Source: Ottelia alismoides
Taxonomy: Eukaryota > Streptophyta > Magnoliopsida > Alismatales > Hydrocharitaceae
DNA: 64,000 nucleotides
Assembly (NCBI GenBank): GCA_037367405.1
Contig: JAZKJV010000086.1
Span: 992,001-1,056,000 of the forward strand
Direction: 5' to 3'
The notes below the pieces were generated by a model, which worked only from the letters and a program-made list of their open reading frames with translations, was not told where the DNA came from and made no database searches. Position numbers and translations under genes: made by a program. The stretch's first letter is position 1, and each line of letters starts with the position of its first letter. Positions 44,469 through 57,630 of the stretch are shown piece after piece.

Positions 44469-46812
44469 TGTAACGGAACGACCTTGCGAACCGATGGAAG
44501 CATGCAACATTTGATCGCACGATCAAACCGTTAGCGAGTCATGCATGATAATCAACGAACAGAGAAATATATTATCTTAAATTAAAGTATAGTCAACAAG
44601 AAAGTTCTCTTATTACAGATCCATCATGAATAACATTGCAAAAGAAGCTAACAATTAAAGCAGCAACAAATGTTCCGGGCATAACGATATCCTTCTGTAA
44701 ACAACCCATCGTTGGTCCGTACCAATTCAACTTCACGATGATGGTTAGTTTGCCTTGAAATAGAAAGTAAGTCAAACCACGTGTTCTCCTGAAAAAAATA
44801 ACAACACATGTTATGAGCCTAACGCTCAGTATGTGCCGAGTTGGGGTCAAGCCGGCTAGCATAAAAACAAGTCTTCCTATGTTATTTTAAACCGTTAAAA
44901 AACATAACCTGATCTAAACAATCAATTATCAACACATATATTCAATTTGCGTAATTATCTTATTACATATGATACTAAGTTGTTCTCATATATTATCATT
45001 ATGCAACTCATAATTTCACATTAACTTGCAGACGAAAGGTACTCTTTCTGAAACCGTTCATTGAAGCCATAATTTCATATACACTCTTAAAGTTTGCCAT
45101 ATTTGCATATATACCTTAACATTTTCGCATTTTCACAAACACCCTCAACATTTTCCATAATTGCATATATGCCCATTACAATCATAACACTTGCACAATG
45201 CCATTACTTTGTCACAGTTGCACACATATGCCTTAGCGAATTCAGAATTGTACACAGTCTTAATTTGTTTAGTGATTAAAGTTGTCTTAATTATTAAATC
45301 TTTAAACGGCTTTGATGGCTTTGCTGGCTTTACTGCTGGCTCAAGCGGTTCATGAACTAACATACATAACAATGTAGCTACAACTATAGAGGACTTATCT
45401 TTCGCCTCAATCGGTTCTTTGAACCGTACGCTTTCGGAAGGTGTTGGCCCCTTTCTGTCCATATGGACCCCTTAATTTGGATCAGTGCCAAAATCTTGAT
45501 CATTATGAGAATTTCCATTAACATTCATTTGCATCATGATGTACACTTATAAAACATGTTTAAACATTAATTTTCATAAGGTTGTGTTCTGTCAAATAAT
45601 CTGATATATACAAAAAAATACTTTCTAATGTTAGGCCTTATGTGCAGACTGAAAATAGAAAGTGAATGTATAATTATGGAGAGTGATATTATTAGTGGAA
45701 GGTTCCATGGTCATGTGCAATTCATTTGTCTAAGAATATTTTGGTGAAACCCATATAAAGTTTCCATATAATTGCGTAAGCACACACAGTCAATATCGGC
45801 ACAAGTTATGATGGCATAAAGATTACCATTACCCATACAGCAGCAGCTTCTGAGGAAAATTTTTCGTATATGTTGTACAAGTTTGAACGAATTTTTGTCA
45901 ATTAATACCATAACAATGATTCATTATAAATCCTTTAGCACGTGTGTGCCAAAAACGATTATATCTGTTGCATGAAGATGTTGTGTGATCAATCAAGGCT
46001 TAACTCTAGAATGATTTGACTCAATCTTTGGGAACCCATAAACAGATGTATACACAACCTTCATAAAACCCTCTTTTTTAAATTCGGAAACCCAGATTGA
46101 TTTCATGTCATATGCATAAACTTGAATCACATAATTTAGTCTATGTGCAATAATAAGATAATGTCAGAAAGAAACGACACTACCTCTATCCAGAATAAAA
46201 TTTTAAGCAGAGTTCTAATTTGATAAAGTGGCAACAATTTCGAAAATGCAAACATTGATGGTTTCATTCATAATTGAAAATTTACAAATATAATGTAAAT
46301 GGTAAAACATCCGATGAACAACGAAGAAAACTTATTTATTTTTTTAGTGACCTGCTTAGGAGTTGAACAATCATTTCGTCCTTAATCGATGAAAAGAAAT
46401 GTGGTATATGTTCCTGAGTTTTTAATTGTATCGTAGACAACCAATACATCGTGATGTACTTATAGATTCGACACATAACTCAAGTTTTACATATTGTATC
46501 TAATGGATTGCTACACCCCTCTCTTGCTCCCGAGCCAACATGCTCCTCCCCCGAATTGACGTCGATGTTCTCTGCGACGAGAATAATTCTCACGGTCATA
46601 TCTCTCTAACTCTTCCTCTCTCCCTCTCTTTCTCTCTATCGTTTTTTTTGCAAATAAACATTTGACGATAGGGGAGGGAGTCCTTTGTATTTTTACATCA
46701 CTAGATAGAATAACCAATGGGCTAATAATATCATTAATTCTAGAAATAAATCAATGCCATTACTTGGAAAAATAAAAGGAAATATGGCTGGAAAAAATCT
46801 CTAGTCGTTACA
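44469..46812 (-). repeat. 3' LTR of element D
   Basis: 2.34 kb, TGTAACGG..TTACA in plus orientation (TG..CA on the minus strand). Colinear with 51319-52955 up to about 46106, where the other copy is interrupted. Confidence 0.85.
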
Positions 46813-46826
46813 ATCTACCACCCTTA
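46813..46826 (-). other. Polypurine tract of element D
   Basis: The minus strand reads aagggtggtagat just before the LTR start TGTAACGAC. The preceding 'ttcgaggatgaaaattt' is the usual plant Gypsy context. Confidence 0.75.
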
Positions 46827-46978
46827 CAAATTTTCATCCTCGAAATTTCTTAACAATGGGACATACCGAAAAGTTGTGGATACATCTCCGGCATTTCACT
46901 CTCCAACTCCCGAATGGCCTCCTCCTTATGTTGATGCTGCTAGAGAAGCTTGACCATCGGAACTATACATCGACAAAG

Positions 46979-47989
46979 CTAATGGTCTCTACAATCTACT
47001 ATGCGGATAGGTTTCTCCTCGAAAGTAAAATCGGGCTGAATATCAAGAACCTTTTGGTCGATCACGTGCAAAGGATCAGGAGTGTATTTCCTTATCATAG
47101 ATACATGGAATACATTGTGTAGCTTTGAGTATCGAGGTGGTAATGCAAAATGATATGCCACCTCTCCGATTCATTATAGAAACTCAAAAGGTCCTATGTA
47201 TATAGGAGTAAGTTTCTCTTTCTTGCCGAATCACAAAACGTCCTTGGTTGGGAAAATCTTTAGAAACACATGGTCTCCAACTGCAAAACTCAACTCCCTT
47301 CTATGACGATCTGCATATGACTTTTGCCAACTTTAACCTGTCAATAATCTCTTACTGATTAGTTCAACATCTTGTGTGCTGATCTTGATTAGATCCGATC
47401 TCAAAATATTCTTCTCACCAACATCACTCCAACATGAGGGTGATATGTAAGCTCTCCCGTACAATGCTTCATAGAGAGCCATCTTGATGCTTGAATGATA
47501 ACAGTTATTATAAGAAAACTCATCTAATGGAAGATGCCTATCCCAGATACCTGCAAAATCCAAAGCACAAGCTCTCAACATATCTTCCAGCGTCTGGATG
47601 GTCCTTTCTATTTGACCATTAGTTTAGGGGTGGAATGAAGTGTTGAACTTCAATTGAGTTCCCATAGCATCTTGAAAACTTTTCCACAATCGAGAAGTGA
47701 ATCTAGTATTCTAGTCTGATATAATTGATGTTGGGACGTCATGTAACTTGACAATTTCATTCACATAAAATTCATCCAGACTATATGTCGATTGTTCCAA
47801 GCAGATAGGTAAGAAATGTGCTGATTTGATCAATCGATCAATAATAACCCATATGGTGTCATGATGATGCTTCTTGGTCTTGGATAGACCAATAACAATG
47901 TCTAGCGTTATGTGTTCCCACTTCCGCTCTGGTATCTCTAATGGTTGAACAGGACATGTTGGCCTCTGATGTTCAATCTTGATCCGCAA
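46979..47989 (-). pseudogene. Integrase and C-terminal tail of element D
   Basis: 47989-47711 encodes the core of a Gypsy integrase ('RKWEHITLDIVIGLSKT', 'IWVIIDRLIKSAHFLPI'), with the first catalytic aspartate in 'TLDIV'. 47581-47333 carries '[27 protein letters not shown]', the downstream integrase segment. 47161-46979 has 'HNVFHVSMIRKYTPDP' and a chromodomain-like end. The pieces lie in different frames separated by stops. Confidence 0.85.
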
Positions 47990-47999
47990 CTAAACATTT

Positions 48000-48883
48000 A
48001 GAAACAAAATCTACGATGTCATTCTTCATCTTCGACCACAAAAATTCTATTGCAGATCCTTGTATATTTTTGCTGTGCCTCGATGAATAGTGTACATCGA
48101 TCCGTGAGCTTCATCTAGAATCTCCTGTCTCAACTCAACATCATTTGGAACCCATAATCTCTTTCAGTACCTTATAACTTCATCAATTCCAATTGTGAAA
48201 TTAGAAGCTTCTTTCTTAGATGCCTCTATCATTTCGGAAAATCAACATCTATTTTTTGTGCTGCCATGATCTTCCCAATTACATTGGGTTGGATTCTAAG
48301 GCTTGCAAAAGACATCTTCTTCTCTTCACTTAAGAAAGATTTCCAGTCTTTGAAATCTTTCATCATCTTGCATAGAAGTTTCAAGCTAGCTAGTTTTCTT
48401 CCTACTTTCTACTTAATGCATCAGTAATGACGTTTTCTTTTCTATGGTAATAGTTAATGGAAAGTCGTAGTCTTTTAGAAACTCTAGCCAGCATCGTTGT
48501 CTCAAATTAAGTTCCTTCTGGAAAAAATATATTTGAAGCTCTTATGATCACTGAGCACCTCAAACTGTTCACCGTAAAGGTAATCAAATTTTAAGAGAAA
48601 AGACTACCGCTGCTAACTCCAAATCATGAGTAGGGTACTTCCTCTCTTGTGATTTTAGTTGTCGTGAAGCATAGGCAATGACTTTCTCATTTTGCATAAG
48701 AACACTCGAGTTTAATGCCTGATGCATCTGTATATGCTGTGAAACCTCAATTACTTGATGGTAAAGACAGGATTGGAGACATAGTCAATTCCTGCTTCAA
48801 TTCCTGAAAGCTTCATTCACACTCCTCATACCATACAAACTTTGCATCCTTTCAGGAGAGATTCCTTAATGGTAGTAATATCC
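48000..48883 (-). pseudogene. Decayed RNase H/connection region of element D
   Basis: Lies between RT and integrase, where RNase H is expected. Only short scraps are readable and every frame is broken. Call rests mainly on position. Confidence 0.5.
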
Positions 48884-49504
48884 TTAAAAAATCTTAATGA
48901 ATCGTTGATAGTAACCGTCCAAGCCAAGGAATCTACGGATCTCAAAAACATTTTTTGGTAGACTCCAGTTCATCACAGCTTCTACCTTAGCTGGATCTAC
49001 CTCAATGCCATCCTTGGATACCACATGACCAAAGAATGCAACTTCGTCCAGCCAAAAATGACACATGGAAAATTTTGCGTAAAGATGGTTTTGTCGTAGG
49101 GTTTCGAACACAATCTGTAGGTGCACTTGGTGTTGTTCCGGATCAGATGAGCATATAAAAATATCATCCACAAATACGATCACAAACTTGTCAAGGTATT
49201 CTCGGAATACCCTGTTCATTAACTCCATAAAGGTTGCAGATGCGTTTGTAAGACCAAATGGCATGACCAAGAATTCATAATAGTTGTACCTTGTTCTAAA
49301 TGCCATCTTCGATATATACTTCTCTTTTATATAGAGTTGACGATAACTTGTACGAAGATCAATTTTTGACAAAATTGTTTCTTCCTGAAACCAATCAAAT
49401 AAATGATCATCGATACGAGATAATGGGTATTTGTTTTTAATGGTCACTTTTTTCAGACCACGATATCCAATGTAGAGTCTAAGAAACCCATCTTTCTTTT
49501 TCAC
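48884..49504 (-). pseudogene. Reverse transcriptase of element D
   Basis: 206 codons remain open: '[27 protein letters not shown]', '[13 protein letters not shown]' (motif A), '[16 protein letters not shown]' (motif B), '[10 protein letters not shown]' (motif C, VDD where plant Gypsy usually has IDD), and '[10 protein letters not shown]'. It is the best-preserved domain of D. The open stretch starts within the domain; upstream the frame is shifted. Confidence 0.92.
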
Positions 49505-50020
49505 AAAGAGGACATGTGTCCCCCATGGGGAAACACTAGGATGTTAAAATACCTTATCCAATTTCTCTTGTAGCTACTTCTTTAGCTCCTCAAGTTCTGC
49601 AGGAACCATTATGTATGGAGCTTTGGATATCGGTGTCGTCCCTAGAATAACATCTATTGAGAAGTCTACCTCTCTATGAGGAGGTACTCCAGGAAGATCG
49701 TCTGGAAATACATCAGTAAAATCTCAAACCACATATAAATCTTCAAGACATGCCTACGACGACTCACTGCTAATTATACTAGCTAGGTATGCGGTGCAAC
49801 CTTCGGTTAGTAGGTGGCTTGCTTGCAAAGAGGAAATAACCAATCATCCGCTCTTACTAGTGCCTTGGACGACTATCTCCTTATGATTTGGTCTGTTCAA
49901 GGCCATCTTCTTCTCTCTACAATAAACGTCAGCATAGTTCTCCAATAACCAATCCATGCCCAAGATAACATCATAGTTTGTGATGGGTAATAAGATCAAA
50001 TTAGCGGTGAGGGTATCTTC

Positions 50021-50281
50021 TCAAACCATGATTGGTATGCCCTTTAAGTACATACTCGTTGCTCTAATATCACCAATTAGTGAAGAAACTGTAAGGGTAT
50101 ACGGAAGCTCAACAACCTCTAAGTTCAGTTTTCTAGCGAAAGAACTTAAAATAAGCAAATGGGTGACTCTAGAATAAAAAAGAATAGAGTATAAATGACT
50201 TCCGATGAGAAGGGTACATTCTACTGTTGTGTAAGCATCCTCTACATTCTCGTGTATAATGGAAAACACCCTTCCCGGCAT
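50021..50281 (-). pseudogene. Aspartic protease region of element D
   Basis: Recognised by 'SSFARKLNLEV' and the preceding strand. The catalytic DSGATH motif is changed to YSRVTH, so the active-site aspartate is lost. Confidence 0.7.
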
Positions 50282-50327
50282 CTTCTTCTTTTATTCGAAT
50301 GGTTTCCTACAATCCTTGAATTTTTTC

Positions 50328-51192
50328 TTACAATCTTTCACGAAGTGACCCTTTTCTCCGCACCTCAGTGGAGCACTCGCCCATATGTCTTCTATCACAA
50401 TGCGGACATACATTCAATACGTACTTCTTGTTGGTCGGAGCATCATCAGTCCTTGTCTTCTTGACATTTATCGCATTGTGATGCCTCTTGTCATTGTAGC
50501 TTGGCTTCTGGGAACGGTTTCGAGGATTTACTTGATGTAACCTTCGATAAGTTATGTCTATCTCCATAGTTACTGCAATCATCTCACAGAGGGTCGTGGG
50601 ACCCCTAGTGAGCACTTTAATGCTCAATAGTGCATTCAAGCCTTCTACGAAATTCCTAGCTCGTTACTTTTCATTCGCACAAATACCTTTTCCATATTTA
50701 TCTAATTCTTGTTCTTCAACAGGCATACTATCATGTCAGAGATTTATGAACTCTTGACGTTTAACATCCTTAACATGTTCAGGGATGTAACGCTCTGAGA
50801 AACGTTCCACAAAATCATCCCACTTGATGACTGGCATCACAGAGAAATGAATTCCCTTGCATGAAGTTCACCACTCCTTAGCTCTATCTCATAGATGAAA
50901 AGTTCCAAAAATAGCTTCCTTTTTCTTTCGGATATTCGGTTGCTTCAAAAGCCTTCTCCATCTCCCTTAGCCAGTGTTCGATTTTCTCCGGCTCATGCTC
51001 ACCCTTGAAGGTTGGTGGATCATGTTGGATGAATGTTTTTAGAGTAAGACCTGAGCTCGATGGGTGGTCCTTCTGCTGCTGAGCCATCAATGCTATTGAC
51101 TCCAACATCTGTCGTTGCATGTCCACAATGGCGTCCTGACTCATCGACAACTCACGGTCTTTGTTGGTTTCAATTACACGATGAGGAGCCAT
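50328..51192 (-). pseudogene. gag of element D, broken
   Basis: Start ATG at 51192-51190. 51192-50884 reads 'MAPHRVIETNKDREL' to 'HDPPTFKGEHEPEKIEHWLREMEKAFEA', the N-terminal capsid signature of plant Gypsy Gag. After a frameshift, 50639-50328 continues to a knuckle-like 'CPHCDRRHMGEC' with shortened spacing. Dead. Confidence 0.85.
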
Positions 51193-51302
51193 CTAAATAA
51201 AATCTGAAAACGTCAATGAGTTACTGTGTGAGGCTAATTCTCTCTAAACATCTAGATCTTATGTCATTATAAATAATAGATTTCTTATACTCAAAAGAAC
51301 TC

Positions 51303-51316
51303 TAGCTCTTATACCA
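51303..51316 (-). other. Primer-binding site of element D
   Basis: The minus strand reads tggtataagagct two bases from the LTR end: an initiator-tRNA-Met-type site with one change. Confidence 0.75.
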
Positions 51317-51318
51317 TT

Positions 51319-52955
51319 TGTAACGGAACGACCTCGCGGACTAGAGGAAGCATGCAACATTTGATCCTGCATCTGAACCGTTACCGAGTCATGGATGGTA
51401 ATCAATGAGCAGAGAAATATATTATTTTAAACTAAAATCTAGTCAACAAGAAAGTTCTCTTATTACATCTCCATCATGGATAACATTGCAAAAGAAACTA
51501 GCAATTATTGTAGCAACAAATGTTCTAGAGGGCATAATGATATCCTTCTCTAAACAAGACATCAGTGGTCTTTACCGATTCGACTTCACGATGACGGATA
51601 GTTTGCCTTGAACTGGAAGTTAAGTCTAACCATTTGTTATCCTTAAAAAAATAATAACACATGTTATGAGCCTAATGCTCAGTATGTGTCGAGTTGGGGT
51701 CAAGCCGGCTAGCGCGTAAAACCAAGTCTTCCTATGCTATTTTAAACCTTTAGAAAATATAACCTCTTCTAAGCAATCACTTATCAACACATCTATTCAA
51801 TTTGTATAATTATTTTGTTGCATATCATACTAACTTGTTCTCATATACTATCATTATGTGACTCATAATTTCACATAAACATGAAGACGAAAGGTACTCC
51901 TTCCGAAATCGCTCGTTGAAGATACTCTTAAATTTGCATTATTTACATATATGCTTAACATTTTCGTATTTTTACAAATACCCTCAGAATTTTCCATAAT
52001 TGCATATATGCCCATAACAATCATAAAACTTGTACAATGCCATTACTTTACCATAGTTGCACACATATACCTTGGCAATTTCAGAATTGTAGACATATCC
52101 TTCATTTATTTAGTGATTAAAGTTGTCTTAATTGTTAAATCTTTATACGGCTTTGGTGGCTTTGTTGGCTTTACTGCTGGCACAAGCAGTTTATGAACAT
52201 GGCATACATCACACTGTAACTACAACTGTAGAGGGCTTATCTTTCACCTCAATCGGTTCTTTGAACCGTATGCTTCCAGAAGGTGTTGGCCCCTTTCGGC
52301 CCATATGACCCCTTAATTTGGCTTAGTGCCATGATGTCCACATAAAACATGTCTAAACATTCGTTTTCACAAGGTTGTGTTCTGTCAAATAATCTGATAT
52401 ATACAAAAAAATACGTTTTCAATGTTTGGCCTTACGTGCATACTGGAAATAGAAAGTGAATATATAATTATGGAGAGAGTGATATCATAAGTGGGAGGTT
52501 TCATGGGCATGTGCAATCCATTTATCTAAGAATGTTTGGTGAATACCCATATAAAGTGTCCATATAATTGCATAAGAACACACAGTCTATATCTGCACAA
52601 GTTATGATGGCATAAAGACTACCATTACCCATAGAGTAGTGGCTTACGAGGAAAAATTTTAATATATGTTGGTGAGTTTGAACGAATTTTGTCAATTAAT
52701 ACCATAAGAATGATTCATTATAAATCTTTTAGCATGTTTGTGCCAAAAAGGATTGTGTCTGCTACATGAAGATGTTGTGGGATCAAGTGAGACATAACTC
52801 TTTGGGAATGATTTGACTCTTTGGGATCAAGTGAGACATAACTCTTTGTGTCTGCTACATGAATGATTTGACTCAATCTTTGGGAACCCATAAACAGATT
52901 TATACACAACCTTTATAAAACCCTTTTTGTCTTTCAAATTTGGAAATCCAAACAG
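51319..52955 (-). repeat. Partial 5' LTR of element D, interrupted by element E
   Basis: Matches 44469-46106 with many substitutions and small indels, then stops at the first base of Copia E (52956). A short local duplication ('gggatcaagtgagacataactctttg') around 52772-52845 is absent from the left LTR. Confidence 0.85.
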
Positions 52956-53802
52956 TGTTAGGTTTCTTTGCAATTACCCAGCCCCCAACTTGTGGGGAGG
53001 GGCACTTCTGATGTTTGCCCAGCAAGTTGGGCACCCATCGGCCCCATTCCTTTTCCCAATTCCAGGGAATATCGCAGGGGGCTCCCCCCATTCGTTCCAG
53101 CCCTATTCCTCCTTCCGTGAGAAGAACGATGCCCGATTTTCCCCCATTTCCAGCGGCAAGCAGCAAGGGTTCTTGGAGAATCCCATCTTCTCCGTCTTCC
53201 TCCACGCGTGCGGGAGAGCGAGAGAGAAACCGAACATCCGTGCTCGAGGACAGCAGCAGCCGGGTTCGAGAGGAGCCGCGGCTAGGGCTGTGGTGTTGGT
53301 TTTGGGAAGAGTAGTGGTTTTGGGCGAGCTCGAGTGGGAGCAGCCATTGGAGGTCGTTGCAGACGACCTCAAAGTGCCGAAGTCAAGTTTGGGTCTCCAT
53401 CCGGGAGCCCACAAGGGAAGATACTCCATCTCCTTATTTTGAGCATGTTGTTTGGTATTGCTAGATACTTAGGGTAGTTAGTTACTTGGTGAAGAACTAC
53501 TTATTGTGCTCGTGGTTTGTACCTCGGTTTTGTGGGCAACAAAACCGGGAAGAACATCAACTCATTTGACCGTAGTGATTGGTTACTGGTCTTGCCCCAT
53601 GGTTTTTCTCTTGCTCACATTGAGCAAGGGTTTCCACGTAAAAATCTTTGTCTCGTGTGGTTACTTGCTTGCTTGTGATTGTGTTTGTCATTGTTGCCAT
53701 TTGAGTTCCCGTGTGGGGAACATATATTTGTGTTGTGCCATCTTTGTTGCAGGACAGTTTTAGGGGATATATCCTGGGTTGATTGCCCCATTATCCTCAA
53801 CA
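52956..53802 (+). repeat. 5' LTR of Copia element E
   Basis: Begins TGTTAGG and ends CTCAACA, followed by a primer site. About 847 bp. The preceding AACAG (52951-52955) is the predicted target-site duplication; its partner would lie outside the window after the 3' LTR. Confidence 0.85.
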
Positions 53803-53804
53803 AG

Positions 53805-53817
53805 TGGTATCAGAGCC
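53805..53817 (+). other. Primer-binding site of element E (initiator tRNA-Met)
   Basis: tggtatcagagcc, two bases after the LTR end. Confidence 0.92.
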
Positions 53818-53829
53818 AGGTTGAGCAAT

Positions 53830-56442
53830 ATGGGAAAAGATGATGAGGGCACAATGATCAAGCTCACAAGTAGCAATTGGCAAATTTGGAAGGCGAAGAT
53901 GGAAGATATCCTGTATTGCAAGGACCTCCACGATCCCGTGGAGGGTGAGAGCGCCAAGCCGGAGAACATGTCCGCATGAGAGTGGACAAAGTTGAACCGA
54001 AAGGCCATCGGGACCATTCGGAAGTGGCTTGACATGTCGGTGTTCCACCATGTTTCCGAAGAGACAAATGCGAAGGAGTTATGGGACAAGTTGTCCGAGC
54101 ACTATGATCAGAAGACCGCTACCAACAAGGCTTTCTTGATTAGAAAGCTTGTGAATTTGAAGTACAAGGATGGATGCAAAGTGGCAGAGCACTTGAATGA
54201 CTTCCAAAGCATTATCAACCAGTTAACCTCCATGGGATTGGTACTTGATGATGAGTTGCATGCACTTCTCCTATTGGGTTCTTTGCCAGACAGTTGGGAG
54301 ACTCTAATAGTCACCGTGAGCAACTCTGCGAAGGATAGCAAGTTGACCATGGCTATGGTCAAGGGCAGTCTCCTCAATGAGGAGATTAGACGTCGCTCTT
54401 TGGGAGAGGCATCCTCCTCTTCACATGTGTATGCAGTTGAGAGGAGAGGAAGATCTAACAGCAGAGAAGCATCAAAGGAGAGGCAGAAATCCAGAGACAA
54501 GTCCAAGGGCAGAGGAAAGTGTCACCATTGCCAGAAACTCGATCACTGGAAGAGAGATTGCAGGGTTTGGAAGAGAGAGCAAGTTGAAGTCAAGAAAGAT
54601 CAGAAAAAAGAAGATGGGAATTTAGCTGCAGTTGTGGCAAATGAAAGTGCAGATGAGGTGATTCTCACCATCCAGGACCAGTGTTTGCACGCAAGGAGTG
54701 ATTTGGAGTGGGTCGTTGACACGGCTGCCTCCTATCATGTGACTCCGCACAGGGAGTTCTTCACCACCTACACTAGGGGTGATTATGGGAGAGTCTTGAT
54801 GGGTAACGAGAGTTACTCTAAGATCATTGGCATGGGCACCATCTCGATCCAGACGGATGTTGGGTGCTCAATGACACTCCAGAATGTGAGGCATGTTCCT
54901 GATGTGCGGCTTAGCCTTATATTTGGCTCACAACTAGATAGTGAAGGCTACCATCTGAAGTTCGGCGACAGCAAATGCAAGATAAGTAAGGGTTCTCTCA
55001 TCATGGCTAGAGGCAGTTTGTGCCACACACTCTACATGACTAGAGTGAAGGTCATGGACGGCAGTTTGCATGCTAGTGAAGCAGATAACTCAGATTTGTG
55101 GCACCGTGGGCTTGGCCACATGAGCCAAAAAGGCTTACAGCTATTGAGCAAGAAAGAGTTGATCCCCTACCACAATGACATCACTTTGTCTCCTTGTGAT
55201 GCATGTGAGGTTGGGAAGAGCAGAAGTGCGCCATACAGGGCCAGATCCATGGTGAAGGGAGACCTTCTACAGTTGGTCCATTCTGATGTTTGTGGTCCTA
55301 TGGACACGGCCTCTTTGGGAGGCAACAGGTATTTTGTCACCTTCATTGATGATGCATCTAGGAAGGTGTGGGTGTACATTCTGAGATCGAAGGATCAAGT
55401 GTTTGATTGCTTCAAGAAGTTTCATGCCATGGTTGAGCGCGAGACAGGAAAATTGTTGAAGTGTCTACGCACGGACAATGGGGGAGAGTACACCTCCCAT
55501 AGCTTTCAGGGCTATTGTGCAGAGCACGGCATCAGGCATGAGAGGACAGAAACAGGTACACCCTAGCATAATGGTCTAGCTGAGAGGATGAACAGGACCA
55601 TTGTTGAGAGAGTCCGCTGTATGCTGAAGACAGCGAAGTTGCCCAAGACTTTTTGGGCTGAAGCGGTTCGCACCGCATGTTACTTGGTAAACTGATCTCC
55701 ATCAGTTCCTTTGGGTTTTCAGATTCCAGAGCGTGTTTGTACAGGGAAATACCCCTCATATGCTCATTTGAGGGTGTTTGGATGCGAGGCTTATGCATTG
55801 GTACCCAAGGAGCAGCAGAAGAAGTTGGATGACAAGGCGGTGCCTTGTATTTTTCTTGGCTATGGAGATCAGGAGTTTGGATACCGTCTTTGGGATCCAA
55901 GGAAGAAGACAGTCACCAGGCACATGGATGTGATCTTTTATGAGAACTAGACGTTGGCTGAGGACACCACTGAGAGTGGTGATGCAGATGAATTTTCCAT
56001 GGATGATGATAGTGATGAGGACACGGAGCCCTCTCCAGTACAGGGTACAGGTGGAGAGGATGGGCATCTAGAGCAGCATGAGCCAGACGCAGACCCCATT
56101 GATGCAGGTCCAGGGGACCTAGGGCAGGGGGAGCAGCCTCATCTACATGCAGATGCAGCAGAGCCTCAGGTCAGGAGATCTGAGAGGGTACGCCAGCCAT
56201 CATCCCGTTACCCCACTTCTAGGTACGTGATGCTCACAGATGCACGTGAGCCATACACCTCTGAGGAGGCACAGATGCACAAGGACAAGGGTCATTGGAA
56301 GAATGCAATGAATGAAGAGATGTCATCTCTCGAGAAAAATCATACTTATGACCTTGTTGAGCTTCCTAAAGGGAAAAGAGCCTTGAAGAACAAATGGGTC
56401 TACAAGCTGAAGTCAGATGACAGTGGCAAGCAGGTGAAGTAC
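53830..56442 (+). pseudogene. Ty1/Copia gag-pol of element E, one frame with four stops, cut by element C
   Basis: Start ATG at 53830. One continuous frame without frameshifts. Residues 1-225 are Gag ('SSNWQIWKAKMEDIL', 'LWDKLSEHYDQKT'). CCHC knuckle C-x2-C-x4-H-x4-C at about 231-244. Protease DTAAS at about 297 (DTGAS in working enzymes). Integrase zinc finger from 'WHRGLGHMS' (about 424) to 'CDAC'; catalytic residues in 'HSDVCGP' (about 485), 'DDAS' and 'GGEY'. The RT N-terminus starts at 'NKWVYKLKSDDSGK' and is cut after residue 871 by C. In-frame stops: TGA 53977, TAG 55564, TGA 55693, TAG 55948. Otherwise well preserved, so recently active. The rest of RT and RNase H lies beyond the window. 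Confidence 0.93.
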
Positions 56443-57465
56443 TGATGAATCTGCGATTCGTCATCTTTATTCATTTATTTTAGCTTAAAATCCCTTATAA
56501 AACACCTGCATATAACGCTAACTCCATATTCTTACTAACTTGCATTTGTGTGTAAATATTGTACATTTCTTACTAATTTTAACCTAAAATAAATAAATAA
56601 AGAAAGAAAGGAAAAATAAAGAAAAGAAAATAAAAAAAGGGAAGACTGTATACAGGATGACCCGAACCCCGAGAGAAGGTCAAGACTTGACCTGATCGAC
56701 CATGAATAAAGTAGGGGGAGATAGGGTCCTTAACCAGAAAATCAAAAAAATGTGTTTCTCACTTATTTTGTGTATATCTGTATAAAACTAACACTAATTT
56801 ATTTGTACCTTAATTGACCCCAAATCAAATAACATTCAAAATCAAAGTTGTAAATAAAAATGGGTCCTAATTAATAAAACTGATTGCACAATTAAATCAT
56901 GTACAGAATAAAAGTAGCCACACTTGGAAAAAGCCACTAAGCACTAATTGAAAGATCAATTCCGGCTCCATATGATCTCAAATTGAACAAATATCACTTC
57001 CATTGAATTCTAAATTAAATTATCTTCAAAATGACTGTGATTTTATAATTTTTGGAGTTACGGTTGAAAAGTCGGTTTTCTGGGGTGGTTTGTGCAATTT
57101 TCTCTTATATTTTGTGTATATTGTATTTGTATATATATTTGTAAATATTTTTACTAATTACTTAAAACAAAAATCAACATAAAAAAATTAATAAAATTCT
57201 TAAAACAAAAAAGAGGCTAATTTCCCCATTTATCCTTGTATATAATGTCATATATGTATATAGTACATGTATATAGTTGCTATTTTTAACTAACCATCAT
57301 AAAAAATAAAAAAATAACATTTTTTATTTCAAATAAATAAAGTGACGAAAATTCATAGATAATTTTGTAAATAATTTTATCTTTCTATTTTATCTCTCAT
57401 GTTATCTCTTCCACAAAAAAATCTCTCTTATCCAAAAATTCAAAAATTCAAATGTCTCTCTTTTC

Positions 57466-57476
57466 TATTTATATGG
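57466..57476 (+). promoter_or_regulatory. Probable TATA box in the LTR of element C
   Basis: tatttatatgg lies directly before a CT-rich stretch and the transition to GC-rich DNA, as expected for an LTR core promoter. Confidence 0.45.
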
Positions 57477-57630
57477 CTCCATCTCCCTCATTCCAACATG
57501 ATCAATCTTTAGAGAGAGGAGCCCGATCTCTGAGAATCTTTTTGTCGAGAAAAGGTGTCTAGCCTCCGAGCCGTCCGGTGACAGCGCGACGGCCTTCGTC
57601 GAGGCGATTAGGATCCATTTTCCGCTCCTA

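Larger units (their letters stand above)
44469..52955 (-). mobile_element. Element D: Ty3/Gypsy chromovirus-type retrotransposon, minus strand (5' LTR split)
   Basis: Left LTR 44469-46812 (3' LTR in sense) and the start of the right LTR 51319-52955. A primer site lies next to the right LTR and a polypurine tract next to the left one. On the minus strand the order is gag, protease, RT, integrase and a C-terminal chromodomain-like tail, all degenerate. The 'HNVFHVSMIRKYTPDP' tail is typical of Tekay/Del chromoviruses. The LTRs differ at roughly one base in seven to ten over the stretches I compared, so this is the oldest LTR element here. Its 5' LTR is interrupted at 52955 by Copia E; the remaining ~700 bp of that LTR must lie beyond the right edge. 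Confidence 0.88.

Noticed and set aside
52927..53442. 171-codon open frame in the LTR of Copia E
   Set aside because: Lies wholly in the LTR and its left flank, overlaps two other open frames, and matches no protein family.
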